Shown: positions 26,404 through 36,137 of the stretch, piece by piece
Layout: each line of letters begins with the position of its first letter
Position numbering within the stretch: the first letter of the stretch is position 1
Source of the DNA: CAYOUV01 sp963790075
Lineage (GTDB): Bacteria; Chloroflexota; Anaerolineae; Anaerolineales; Villigracilaceae
DNA length: 64,000 bases
Assembly (NCBI GenBank): GCA_963790075.1
Contig: CAWBNG010000003.1
Span: 816,353-880,352, forward strand
Direction: 5' to 3'
Notes under the pieces: generated by a model
Database searches by the model: none
What the model saw: the letters and a program-made list of their open reading frames with translations, nothing else
Told to the model about the DNA's origin: nothing
Made by a program: the position numbers and the translations under genes

Positions 26404-26643
26404 ATGATATCAACGGTTACGACATCCACCGTTACGACCCTGACAAGTATCTCCCTGGCTGGAACGCTCGGCCTGATTGGAGTTATATTCCTGTTAACCC
26501 TGTTGATCCAAAAAGAGATCAGCACGACTGTCACTGGCAAGAAGATGGAACGTTGGTCACACGCCTTGAATGTTGCAATCCCACCCCTACTGATCGTTTT
26601 CGTCACCATCGTCATTGTCCGCATCGCGATCGCCTTGAATTAG
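26404..26643 (+). CDS. Small two-TM membrane protein, 79 aa
   Basis: I do not recognise a family. Two hydrophobic segments (residues about 17-36 and 55-77) flank a charged cytoplasmic or external loop (QKEISTTVTGKKMERWSH). A GAGAGGC ribosome site lies 8 nt before the ATG and a strong terminator lies 20 bp after the stop, so it is transcribed alone. The Thr/Ser-rich first 15 residues are unusual. It follows the Wzm/Wzt exporter by 240 bp of otherwise featureless sequence, and a link to polysaccharide assembly is only positional. Confidence 0.6.
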   Translation: MISTVTTSTVTTLTSISLAGTLGLIGVIFLLTLLIQKEISTTVTGKKMERWSHALNVAIPPLLIVFVTIVIVRIAIALN

Positions 26644-26662
26644 ACGCGTACGAATAACAATA

Positions 26663-26690
26663 AGCCGTACAGAAAAACTGTACGGCTTTT
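26663..26690. terminator. Bidirectional terminator
   Basis: AGCCGTACAG / CTGTACGGCT with an AAAAA loop, followed by TTT on the plus strand. It lies between the small membrane protein (plus) and the CPBP protease gene (minus), which converge here. Confidence 0.85.
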
Positions 26691-26722
26691 ATGTTTAATG
26701 AGACGAAGAAAGGAATTTGTCT

Positions 26723-28096
26723 TCAGCGTAAAATCAGTGGAAGAATGATATACAGTGTGACATTTGTGATGCCATGCGCCAAGGTAACGCCCAAGATGGA
26801 GCGGGTTTTGAGAGCAAAATAACCGAAGAACAGGCCAACCGAAGCGGCGAAAAACACATCGAAGGTTGAGAAATATCCGATGTGCAAAATCCCAAACAAA
26901 ATCGAAATGATCCAGATGGCAGTCCCACCTAATGATTGGACTCCGGTCACTTGTAGTAAGCTGCGGAAAATGAGTTCCTCCAAGAAGCCAGTGAAAATTA
27001 ACAGGATAAACACGCCCATGGCAATGTTAAACCAACTGGTGGAAGGAACCAGAGCTTGCGGGTGCAGGATGAAGTATTCATAAACACCCAAGACAAACCC
27101 GTTCAGGCTGAACAGGAGCTGAAATGGCCAACCCTTCCAGGTGAAATACAAGCGGTTAGCAGTCAGGCCGACGCTGCGGGCGGAAAAATAGGCTGCCAGA
27201 AAGAGTGGAACTCCCACAATCACGTAGCGGTACATGATTGGAATATCGAACATCGCCAGGGGCAGAGAAAGACTCAAGAGGCGGATGAGGGGAGCCAGCG
27301 CCAGGATGATCAGGTAACGCCGGAAGGGTCCCTGCTGGAGAATCGAACCGTGTATGATCAAGCCGATCATAATGGTGGCATGAAAAATGATCCCTGTAGC
27401 AGGGTCGTCGAGCACAGTGACGATCTCAGCGGCGCTGATCAGCAGGAGATAGATGATCGCGATGGCAAGGTTCCGGAAGAAGGGGATGTAGTAAAAGCGC
27501 GAGAGGGTTCGCCAGCGAAAGTCACGAACGCGCCACCGGGGAGTTCGAACCGGGGCGATTGCCGGTGAGCGGACGGCAGGCTGAGTAACTCCCAGGGTAT
27601 CCGCTTCAGCGGGGGGGGCTGGGGCGAGGATGAGGGTGGCGTCGGCTGGGGAGAGTTCCGAGAGAGCCCAGTCGAGGCCGTCACTGGCGACCGGGTTGGT
27701 TGGGGCGAGGATGAGGGCGGCGTCGGCTGGGGAGAGTTCCGATAGGGCCCAGTCGAGGCCGTCGCGCGCGACCGGATTGGTTGGGTCGAGGGTGAGGGCA
27801 CGCTGGAAGTAGATGGCGGCGCTGCGGGCATCTGCTGCGGACCAGCCGAGGAGGATCAAGGGGGTGGGATTGTGGGGCTGCCTCTCAACCTGATTGAACA
27901 GGGAGCGACGCAAGGCGTGGGGCGGGGGCTCGGAGGGAACCGCCCCGGGGAGTACCCGTGCAGTGAGTTGGGCAACCTCCCCGGTCGGGGAGGTTGCAGC
28001 CAATTCCTTGGATCCCGAAGGATATGCCACCCGGTCAAGGATGACCGTATCCGGGGGGGAGACTTTCGCTTCGGGCGGACGCTTCTTGAAAGGCAC
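26723..28096 (-). CDS. CPBP intramembrane protease with TPR-like N-terminus
   Basis: A 457-residue protein. The N-terminal 190 residues are soluble: Pro/Ala-rich, then TPR-like helices (RSAAIYFQRALTLDPTNPVA) that include a 27-residue exact-type tandem repeat. The C-terminal 260 residues have about eight hydrophobic segments and the CPBP (Abi/Rce1) active-site motifs LEELIFRSLL (EExxxR), FGILHIG (FxxxH) and HGITN (HxxxN), so a membrane glutamic-type peptidase is predicted. Family members process prenylated proteins in eukaryotes and small peptides or bacteriocins in bacteria. It starts 3 bp after the LCP gene stop, so the two are cotranscribed. Confidence 0.85.
   Translation of the reverse strand: MPFKKRPPEAKVSPPDTVILDRVAYPSGSKELAATSPTGEVAQLTARVLPGAVPSEPPPHALRRSLFNQVERQPHNPTPLILLGWSAADARSAAIYFQRALTLDPTNPVARDGLDWALSELSPADAALILAPTNPVASDGLDWALSELSPADATLILAPAPPAEADTLGVTQPAVRSPAIAPVRTPRWRVRDFRWRTLSRFYYIPFFRNLAIAIIYLLLISAAEIVTVLDDPATGIIFHATIMIGLIIHGSILQQGPFRRYLIILALAPLIRLLSLSLPLAMFDIPIMYRYVIVGVPLFLAAYFSARSVGLTANRLYFTWKGWPFQLLFSLNGFVLGVYEYFILHPQALVPSTSWFNIAMGVFILLIFTGFLEELIFRSLLQVTGVQSLGGTAIWIISILFGILHIGYFSTFDVFFAASVGLFFGYFALKTRSILGVTLAHGITNVTLYIILPLILR
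27621..27782 (-). repeat. 81-bp tandem repeat inside the CPBP gene
   Basis: Two near-identical 81-bp units encode 27-residue copies (TNPVAxDGLDWALSELSPAD plus AxLILAP). A trace of a third continues at 27783. In frame, so the gene stays open. Confidence 0.88.
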
Positions 28097-28099
28097 GGG

Positions 28100-29053
28100 T
28101 TATTTTCCGACCAGTTGGAGGATGTAGGAACCCAATCCCGGGGCGGGTAGGAAGACCTGTCCACTGGGGATGAGCAGTTCGGGTCCGACCAGTTCCTGAT
28201 TGACGACCACGCCGGGCTGGTTGAGGATGCAGCTCACATCCAACATCTGGCTGACGCTGAAGTCGGTGAGGATGTTATCGTGGAAGACGTCGACGAGGTA
28301 CGGTAGCCGGTCCCAGTTCCGGGGGGTGAGCAGGGATTGATAGACAGCCTGAATGATCAACTCCTGGCGGTCAAAACGGTCCCATATGCCCTTATTGTCG
28401 ATACGCACAAGATCGAGGGCCATCGCGCCGGTCAGATGCTGGGCGCCGGCGGGGAAATAGCCAAAGCCTTCCGAACGACCGTCCACAACGACAGGCAGGA
28501 CGACGTCCACCCCACCCAGGGCGTTAATGAAATCGGCGAAGGCGGCCTGCTTGATGACAAAGTAATGCTCGGGGGTGTAGCCGAAGTTGGCCTGCAGGGT
28601 GCTGCCGAAGAGGTTGACGGCTGCCAGCATGCGCGCTCGGTCATCTCCGGAGGCAAAGGTCTTGCCCTTGAGATAGACGTCGTTGAGGGTCGCGCCGCCA
28701 ATGCCACGGTCAGCCAGGCCCGGGGTGGCGACCCACAGCTCGGAGGGCAGGGCGAGGATGTCGATGCGCTTGTTGTCGTAATCGACACGCACCAGGCGGA
28801 TGGCGTCGGTGCCGCGCGGGGGCTGGCTTTCGCCCAGCGCCATGAAGACCATCGACCCGGTCCGGCAGGCGCTCCCCGAGGGGATAACCGTGGAGACCGC
28901 TCCCACCGGGGGGGCATCGTACGGGGTAAAGGTAGGGGTGGGACCGGCCAGGGACAATTTCGGTCCAAGGCGGACGAACATCAAGACCACGACGATCAGG
29001 ATCAGGATGAGGACGATTCCAACAGCAATGGCAATCCAAACTCCGCGTTTCAT
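28100..29053 (-). CDS. LytR-CpsA-Psr (LCP) family protein
   Basis: LCP enzymes attach polymers such as teichoic acids or capsule from a polyprenyl-phosphate carrier to the cell wall. This one has 317 residues with one N-terminal membrane anchor (residues 5-28), a Pro/Thr linker, and the LCP core: TDAIRLVRVDYDNKRIDILA, GGATLNDVYLKGK and a DLVRIDNKGIWDRFDRQELI segment corresponding to the usual R..D..R..RQ pocket. The typical 'ARxR' pattern is weak (VRIDNK), so catalytic competence is not certain. AAGGAGAATCAACT precedes the ATG. It fits the surrounding polysaccharide locus. Confidence 0.78.
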   Translation of the reverse strand: MKRGVWIAIAVGIVLILILIVVVLMFVRLGPKLSLAGPTPTFTPYDAPPVGAVSTVIPSGSACRTGSMVFMALGESQPPRGTDAIRLVRVDYDNKRIDILALPSELWVATPGLADRGIGGATLNDVYLKGKTFASGDDRARMLAAVNLFGSTLQANFGYTPEHYFVIKQAAFADFINALGGVDVVLPVVVDGRSEGFGYFPAGAQHLTGAMALDLVRIDNKGIWDRFDRQELIIQAVYQSLLTPRNWDRLPYLVDVFHDNILTDFSVSQMLDVSCILNQPGVVVNQELVGPELLIPSGQVFLPAPGLGSYILQLVGK

Positions 29054-29424
29054 AGTTGATTCTCCTTTTCTAGCGCATCCTTATCCATACCCAGGAATTT
29101 CAAGGATGGTTCGAACTGATGAATAGGATTTTTAACCTATTTAGCGAACCGACCATACAATCACAAAAAATGTTATCCATCATCCCTTCCAACTTGTTGT
29201 GTGGCGCGATTTCCAACACAAACGCGTCATCTTTTTAGGTTATCAGTGCTCCCCGCGAAAATCTGGAGGATAAGCACATTCGAGCTAAGCACTTCTGGAT
29301 AGTTTTCATTCAAAGATTAGATTGGTCAAATGTAGCCAGAGTCACTCTCAAGTCATCAGTATTTTCCAGTTCGCAACGCACTTGAAGAAACGGAAAGTAT
29401 GAAAAGCAAGCAGAGGGATAAAAT
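29054..29424. other. Intergenic region before the LCP gene
   Basis: About 370 bp with the AAGGAG site of the LCP gene at its left edge. It should carry that operon's promoter on the minus strand. The base composition changes here from GC-rich to AT-rich. No gene is seen. Confidence 0.45.
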
Positions 29425-30157
29425 CTATTCTTCAACATTAATCCAAAAGTGAAGTGAACGATAAACTTCATCGTCAGCGTTCTTATAGAGTAATATTTGG
29501 AGCTTTTCGTTAGTGCCACCTTTTAGAGCGGAAAAGTAAATCTGTTTTTGAGCGGTCTCCCCTTGCTGTAAAACAAATGACTCTGAATAAACCAACAAAG
29601 TATCAAACCTAATATCTAACTTATATTCAGTCTGTTCATATTCATTATTACCGATGCCGAGAGTAAAATAAATCGGGTCATTCAAATTAAGGTTTAGTGG
29701 GGATTCTTGGGACAGGAATCCCGGGTCTTGGATATATATTTCTGTGAACTTTTCATTATTATTTGGTCGAACAAGATCAACGATAAACAATGATCCCGCA
29801 ACTATTGAAAAAAGTACCGCGATACCTACAAAATATTTATCCCCTTTACGCAAACTAATGCCGCGTATTTTAGGAATTATTATTTGCAATTCTTTCTTTA
29901 TATTTAACATTCCTCCGTTTAATCGCAATTATTGAACCCACACAATAAATTGAGAATATACAAATAAGAACAGTGAACGAATTTATACCTATGGTTAGGT
30001 TCAGTAATGTCCCAAGAACTAGCACAACCGGGATACTCAATCCTACACTTATACAACTGATTTCAACAAAGCTAAACTTATTTTCATTTGAGATAGCTGA
30101 AAATAATGAATAACCAGGGATATAAGTTATGATGATTATTCCAAGGAGAATACGCAA
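29425..30157 (-). pseudogene. DUF1616-like membrane protein, frameshifted
   Basis: Two overlapping frames make one protein. The N-terminal piece (29870-30157) has GIIIITYIPGYSLFSAIS, then three hydrophobic segments, as in DUF1616. The C-terminal piece (29425-29928) has another membrane segment followed by an extracellular beta domain starting FTEIYIQDPGF and ending YRSLHFWINVEE, also as in DUF1616. The frames switch at about 29880-29920. DUF1616 proteins are common in archaeal and chloroflexal surface-glycan clusters; their activity is unknown. Upstream of 30157 there is a stop, so the usual first segment may be missing too. Confidence 0.6.
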
Positions 30158-30347
30158 GGAATGAACAAGGATTAAAATATCACCAAGACAGTATCACAAA
30201 CAATGATAATAAAGAGAGTAATCAAATCGGCGTGTATCAGGAAATCTTTTCATATTCCTCTTCCTCTTTTTCTTTAAAATCCTATTGGATACCAAATAAC
30301 CCATCCCTTCAGCAGCCCCTCTAAAGAGACCCTGTATTATTGTAATT

Positions 30348-31175
30348 TTACGAAACTTTAATTAAATAATAAACAAAATTTGAGGGAAATTCGAATAATA
30401 TGAACCAAAAGAAGAAAATGAAAAGTTGAAAATTGGTTGCATATTTTGAGCGATAAATAAATCTATTTCGGATAAAATATCGCAATTTGTTACTTGGAAC
30501 TTTATTTAAAGAGACCGACCCCTTATGAAAGATTTTAGAAGCTGGAACTACAACTATAGAAAACCCTTTTCTCCCTGCCCGCGTACAAAAGTCTGTATCC
30601 TCAACTTGATAATAATATTCTTCACATAACAGCCCGATCATCTCAAAAACATCTCGTTTGACTAATAGACATGCTCCTAGAGCAGTTTCAATATTGGTAT
30701 ATGTTGCTTTAGGATTAACCCTCACCGTTTGCAAGTGAAGGACCATACCAACTAATAAACATTCCTTGGTTCTGAATATAATTCTGTTTATGATAATCAA
30801 GAATAGTTGGTGTTAGTACACCTATTTTTTTATCTTTCTCCGCGGTTTCCAACATCAAATTTAAAGAACCAGGGGCAACAATAGTGTCATTGTTTAATCG
30901 GAGAATAAAATCCGCCCCCCCACACTGAGCGCATACTTTATCCCAATATTATTTCCCCCAGCAAAACCATTATTGGTTTCACTCCTTATCGTATATACCC
31001 AACGATAATCAGCCTCTAATACTTCATTTTCATATTCATCAGAACCATTATCAATAACAACAACTTTTACATTTTTGTAATCAATTTTAGCTAATAGATC
31101 TAAACATTCAATAGTGTCGTTTAATCCATTCCAATTTAAGATAATAATAACAATGAAAGGAGATTTATCCAACAT
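30348..31175 (-). pseudogene. Glycosyltransferase family 2, frameshifted
   Basis: A sugar-transferring enzyme for surface glycan assembly. The N-terminal piece begins IVIIILNWNGLNDTIECLDL and has VKVVVIDNGSDEYE and NNGFAGGNNIGIKYAL, the rhamnosyltransferase-like GT2 signature. The frame changes at about 30895 (FLNNDTIVAPGSLNLMLETA would follow) and again near 30790. The C-terminal piece has LGACLLVKRDVFEMIGLL and YYQVEDTDFCTRAGRKGF, with the ED motif of GT-A enzymes, then a hydrophobic end. It follows the methyltransferase remnant by 13 bp. Confidence 0.75.
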
Positions 31176-31188
31176 TACCTAATCCTTA

Positions 31189-32084
31189 TCAAATTTTCTT
31201 TTGAGCGCTAATAATCACAGAAGGACCTTTATGGACCATGGCGCTGACAACAGTAAAAGGCAAAAATAAATATGCGGAGTATTTACCAATTTTCTTTATG
31301 AACCTTTTTAAATGCCCGTTACGAAACAAATCGTCTAAACTCATCGCGAAAGAGACTGGGGAAGGACTATACCCTATCCGCCCAACTTTAAAACCGTTCA
31401 GACATAGCATTTCAATAAGCGTCGCGGGAGTAAATAAATACAAATGGCGGGGCAAGTCAAGCGCGCTCCATTTCTTCCTAAAGAGCTTAGCCTCAAAACT
31501 ATCGAAGTTGGGAACTTCAAGAACAAATTTACCTTCATCTTTTAAGAATTCTATAAATCTCCTTTATTAATTCTGATGGATCGTAGATATGTTCTAAAAC
31601 GTGTATCATAACAATCGCGTCGAAGAAATTACTTGGATAGCGAGCATCCTTGAGATTCCCAATGAATATATCAATTCCTTTTTTTTGTGCCTCAACTGCT
31701 GCAACTTCGCTGACATCTAGGCCAAAAACCGTCAGCCAGTTGCTTAGTTTTACTAAATATTTTCCAGAACCACAACCGATATCAAGGATATTTCCTTTCA
31801 TTGAAGATGGGAGATAAATAAGTTCTACCGTAAAGAGCGAAAGGAAATGTTCCCAAATTCTTTCTAACCATTGTTCATTACTCTCTTGAGAAAACGGGGG
31901 ATAATTAGTGGGATAATTTTGCTACATATCCCCTTTTTGCGGACAAGGATTCAAATACACAAGTCCACATTTTCGGCAACAGACCAATGAGAATTCTCCA
32001 GGGAGATCAAACCATTGGTCCCTAACTGAAAATAAAACTTTCGGTCTTACTTCCGCACAAATTGCAGTGGGTTAATTCCAACAT
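31189..32084 (-). pseudogene. Class I methyltransferase with zinc-ribbon N-terminus, several lesions
   Basis: Reading the minus strand from 32084 gives MLELTHCNLCGSKTESF, then, after a one-base shift near 32015, FSLVCCRKCGLVYLNPCPQK. These two CxxC pairs are the zinc ribbon typical of glycan-cluster methyltransferases. An in-frame TAG stands at about 31922-31924, before QNYPTNYPPFSQES. The SAM core follows: GNILDIGCGSGKYLVKL and FDAIVMIHVLEHIYDPSELI. A further shift near 31540 leads to KFVLEVPNFDSF and DLPRHLYLFTPATL. The original protein would be about 300 residues. Its target was probably a sugar of the surface polysaccharide. Confidence 0.72.
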
Positions 32085-32095
32085 TTTTCGCTTTA

Positions 32096-33946
32096 CTACT
32101 TCATTTGTGACACACTAAATACAAGCCACAGATCAAAATCACCATTTGAATATATTTTGTCAAAATTCGTTTCATTATTTATCATCAGAAAATCTTCGGG
32201 TAAAACCCTCACCGGGTTTCGAGGAATAATTAATTCATAGAACTTATCATAAGAAGATATAGGTAAATAATATAATTTATAACGTTCAACTGGTTTTCTT
32301 TTAGGAATAATCAAAGTGATCGGGAAAGTTAATGGTCTCTCCCCATTTCTGTTGAATGGGTGTGAAAAACTTGTCAACATATCGGAATCCTTTTCAAACC
32401 AGATGGAAAGACAAACTTGATTGTGATGAAGTAGGACAGGGATCGAATTGTCCCGATTATTTGCCAACCATTCCATTCCTGATAATTGCTCCGGAAGAGA
32501 TTTGCTAATTCAACCTGAAAGTTCCGGGCGATGGAAAAAAACCAAACACTCCAATGGTATATGAGAAGAAAATAACACTGGTAGCTGCCGTTACCGACAG
32601 AAGCTTTCTTGGGTTCATATTTTTTATAGTTCTAAAAATATAATTTTTCATGACCATACTTCCAAGAAACCCCATCATCACTGGGGAGATTAATAAATAA
32701 TGCCATGGACCGCCAGTAAGAAACGGCTCCCGATCCACCAAACAAGACAATTACAAACATAGCAAACTGAGAAAATAAGTAAACAGTCAGGGGTATAACA
32801 CGTCTTGATTGAGGATTGATCATCCAACTTCGGAAAGATAGAAAACCCGCCACCAGCACCAGCCCCATGTACAAAATATCATGCCCATTCATCCTAACCA
32901 AGAGTAATATAGAATTCAATTGTCGAAACATTGATGGTTTCCAATTGATTAAACTTCAGCAGCACCGCCCTCACCCAATGCACTTATCGCATTCACCAAT
33001 TCATTCACGGTCATCGACCAAAAGAGAAGTTCATCGTAAGCCAAGTGATGAAGATAAGTAAATAAGAACAATATTTATCGAATGCTTCAGGATTTGTCCC
33101 TATTCTCAAAGATATTCCCAGTCTAAAAATCTCCACTGCTGATAAACCAATTATCAGGCTTATGCATACAACAGGATGAATGAAAACAGTCGCTACACTG
33201 GCTACAATCAGCATCATCCGAAAAGCTAATGAATTATGTTGTATTACTTTATGATAGAGCCAAAGAATAAAAAGCACGTCTGTAAATCCCAACACTGTAG
33301 GCCATACTTCATAATTGATTGACGAAGAAGATTATGCAACTCGAGAGCATACAGAGTGCTAACGAAAATTGATTGGTCAATATTTCCTTAGACAATAAGT
33401 AATTGAACAGAAGTAACAATAGGGAAATGTGGTCAGTGTTATGTATTGAACCACTTGAAGGGGATCTACAGCGATCAGTGTGCATATGAATGCAAGCAAG
33501 TACATTGGTGCGGGATAGATCACACCGCTGGAAGGACGGTCGTAAACAGGAAGATGACCCAGAGACACTATATCTTGAACTCTGCCTGCGTGAATTAATA
33601 TCTCTGATCTTCCAAAAGCAGCATATCCTCGCAAGACAGGTAAAAGAATAATCAGAGCAGTATTAAACGCAACAATGAAAAAACCCACCATCCAGTATTT
33701 CGAATTACTGTCCCGAGGATTTATCACAGGTATTAGCGCTGCCAGGATTTCTATTAAACTGCTCAGTAAAACCATATACCAAAATATGCTTGGTAATGCC
33801 GTATAAATAGAGGGTTCGTAGCCTGTGCTCTGTTTAATTGTATAAAGGAAATAAACCTCAATATCAATTAAAACGATGCTAACTATCCAAAAAAAATATA
33901 GATATCGTGGAATCTTTATATATTTATAAGATTTTTCTAGGGTCAT
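32096..33946 (-). pseudogene. Large multi-spanning membrane protein, broken in about five pieces
   Basis: Five minus-strand open frames in different phases follow one another without gaps (33377-33946, 33011-33295, 32632-32931, 32505-32750, 32096-32476). All but the last are rich in hydrophobic segments, as expected for one protein of about 615 residues with ten or more membrane spans. The luminal-type stretch EILIHAGRVQDIVSLGHLPV followed by YDRPSSGVIYPAPMYLL resembles GT-C-like or DUF6541-like surface-glycan proteins, where an acidic residue of the first large loop binds the lipid-linked sugar. The C-terminal soluble part ends DFDLWLVFSVSQMK. Family assignment is tentative. Confidence 0.55.
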
Positions 33947-34004
33947 TTTTGTCTCAATAGCGTAATTTAATATAACTTATGAAAATATGATGATACTAAT
34001 TTAT

Positions 34005-34973
34005 TTACATCTGGTTTATGTCTCGAATTATCCTGGATATTAAATTGTTATCCGGTTTCAATGGAAATATTAACTCGCGTGATTTAAGACTTTCTGGGTT
34101 TGTTATTTCACTCACAAGCCACCGATGTTTGAGCTTGCTTTGAGGAAAAATAAATGAATAAGCATTAACATATCGAGGGAATATACCTATGATACTTAAA
34201 CTTGGACTGTAATAATCATCCATCGAAGATGTTTCAAATAAATAGGCAAAATTCTGCTTCAAAGGCACTTGACGTATATAATAATTTTTATTCTGCCAGG
34301 TTGTACAACGGAATATTCCAGTAGGCAATCCAGAATCACTAATTTTTATTTTTGTTTTACTAAAAGATAATAAATATCTAACCAATCCCAATTTCCGTAG
34401 TAGAGATATTTCTTCATTATCCAAGTGGGTAAATCTATAATCAAAAAAACCTAAAAATAATGGAAAATTATAGACTATCCTGTCCCCCAAGATTACCAGA
34501 TCATCACCCAAGAAAGACCAACCTTCATTGCTACGCAATAAATTCATCATCAACGTCGTTTTATACGCACCACCTCGACCATAAAACAAATAAGCATTAC
34601 CATCTTTAACTGCAGAAGCACTGTGAACCAAGTGGTGCCCTTTCTTATGCAAGTGGTATGCCAAGATTTGTTTTAATATCAACGACTCTGCTAAAAGGCC
34701 TGGCGCGATTAACTGCTTGAGATCTATTCCATAGCTAAAAAAACGGATATAGGTTTTCCCTTCTTCAAAACCATTGATTTCGATTTTCCACTTATAAGGA
34801 CCCCAAACATCTTGACAATATAAAAAATTTTCTTTCACATAATATTTATGGTCAACAACATAACATCCACTAATTGCCGGTGTAAAATCAGATACTTCCA
34901 AAGTGATATCCGGTTCATGAACTGCAGTTGCTACTTCAAAAAAACGAAATGGCTTGCTAATTTCTGGAATCAA
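34005..34973 (-). CDS. HprK-like P-loop protein A
   Basis: A 322-residue protein. A first half of about 110 residues is beta-rich (SGCYVVDHKYYVKENFLYCQ). The middle has a P-loop, LFYGRGGAYKTTLMMNLL (about residue 133), and then FLGDDLVIL, the pattern of the HPr kinase/phosphorylase and PEP-carboxykinase P-loop fold (GxxGxGKS/T and an acidic GDD loop). Here the second glycine-lysine part reads GAYKTT, slightly atypical. Proteins of this kind occur in RiPP and glycan gene clusters as presumed kinases with unknown targets. A paralogue lies directly upstream. Intact and AT-rich. Confidence 0.7.
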   Translation of the reverse strand: MIPEISKPFRFFEVATAVHEPDITLEVSDFTPAISGCYVVDHKYYVKENFLYCQDVWGPYKWKIEINGFEEGKTYIRFFSYGIDLKQLIAPGLLAESLILKQILAYHLHKKGHHLVHSASAVKDGNAYLFYGRGGAYKTTLMMNLLRSNEGWSFLGDDLVILGDRIVYNFPLFLGFFDYRFTHLDNEEISLLRKLGLVRYLLSFSKTKIKISDSGLPTGIFRCTTWQNKNYYIRQVPLKQNFAYLFETSSMDDYYSPSLSIIGIFPRYVNAYSFIFPQSKLKHRWLVSEITNPESLKSRELIFPLKPDNNLISRIIRDINQM

Positions 34974-35071
34974 ATCCCATCGCGAGTATCTATGAATTCT
35001 CCATTGAGACTAAATTATGGAAGTTATAAAATTCAACTTGCGTCTTTTGAATTGCCAAATCAGCCACCTTA

Positions 35072-36133
35072 TCAATCTAATTTCAAAACGAAAAACAATT
35101 CATCCAATATTTCATTGCCAATGTGTTGAGGAAAAACAATCTCATAATAGTCAATCCCTTCCCCAAGTGTTAATTGAAGTTTCTTTTCATACTCAGTCCA
35201 ATAGTTAGAAAAGAAAGAACCTTGGAAAACACATCGATATTCATCGATACATTGACTAATAAAAGGGAATTCAAGAATTAGGTTTATTACTGTTCTATCG
35301 ATTACAACTTCCCTTGATATCTCTCGGGGACCTATAAATCGATCTCGCGTGACAATGGAAAAAAATTTATTAAGATCGGAATTGTTTTGTATGGCATTTC
35401 CCAACAATCGTAGTGGAGAAATGGGTAAAAATATTTTTATATACCCCTTTGTCAGGAAGTATACAGCCATCACAATTCTATATTTTATTTTTTCATATAA
35501 CGATAATTTTTTCCATGTGTCCCTGTTTATATTGTAGCCAAAAAAATTAATATCAGACAATAAGCCCCACATTTTATTTATTCCGATTATCATAAAATTG
35601 TCCCCCATATATTTGAAACCTTTTGTCTGAACCGCATTCAATGCCGTGGTCGTTTTTCCTCCGCCCCCTCTGGCAGAAAATACCACTCCGACCTCATTTT
35701 TCGAAACACCAGAAGCATGGATAAGCGAATACCCTTTTTGGGTCAGAATATAACCAATAAAGAAATCGATTATTCGCCCAGCAACAAATGGAGAACCTGT
35801 AATATTCGAGTTTATATGCAAAGTAACATGATCTTGCTCAAGACCAATTACATCAAAACGGATTTTACCGCCCAGCTTACTCCTTACATAATCAACGTAC
35901 AAGTAATCTTCTTTCATATAAAAGTTATTATCAATCTTAATACACCCGTTAATATCCGGGTCAAATGTTCCCAAAATTACTTCAATATCTGATCTGGTTT
36001 CCCCTTCCTGCTCAAATAAATAAGCCATATACCGATCATGAACTCCGATCAATCGATTAAGAAAGCTACGCTGATCGCATATCTTAATGGATAAAAGATC
36101 GTGTATGTTGAAATGGAAGGTTCTTTTAGACAT
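35072..36133 (-). CDS. HprK-like P-loop protein B
   Basis: A 353-residue paralogue of the next gene downstream. It has the same layout: beta-rich N-half with NGCIKIDNNFYMKEDYLYVD (matching SGCYVVDHKYYVKENFLYCQ of protein A), P-loop VVFSARGGGGKTTTALNAV and YMGDNFMIIG. The open frame runs upstream to 36253, but those residues overlap the flippase end and look non-native, so the ATG at 36133 is preferred. The P-loop here is canonical (GGGGKTTT), whereas that of A is altered; GDD becomes GDN. The pair may form a heterodimer. Substrate unknown; a sugar or a carrier protein of the glycan pathway is possible. Confidence 0.7.
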   Translation of the reverse strand: MSKRTFHFNIHDLLSIKICDQRSFLNRLIGVHDRYMAYLFEQEGETRSDIEVILGTFDPDINGCIKIDNNFYMKEDYLYVDYVRSKLGGKIRFDVIGLEQDHVTLHINSNITGSPFVAGRIIDFFIGYILTQKGYSLIHASGVSKNEVGVVFSARGGGGKTTTALNAVQTKGFKYMGDNFMIIGINKMWGLLSDINFFGYNINRDTWKKLSLYEKIKYRIVMAVYFLTKGYIKIFLPISPLRLLGNAIQNNSDLNKFFSIVTRDRFIGPREISREVVIDRTVINLILEFPFISQCIDEYRCVFQGSFFSNYWTEYEKKLQLTLGEGIDYYEIVFPQHIGNEILDELFFVLKLD

Positions 36134-36137
36134 AGAT

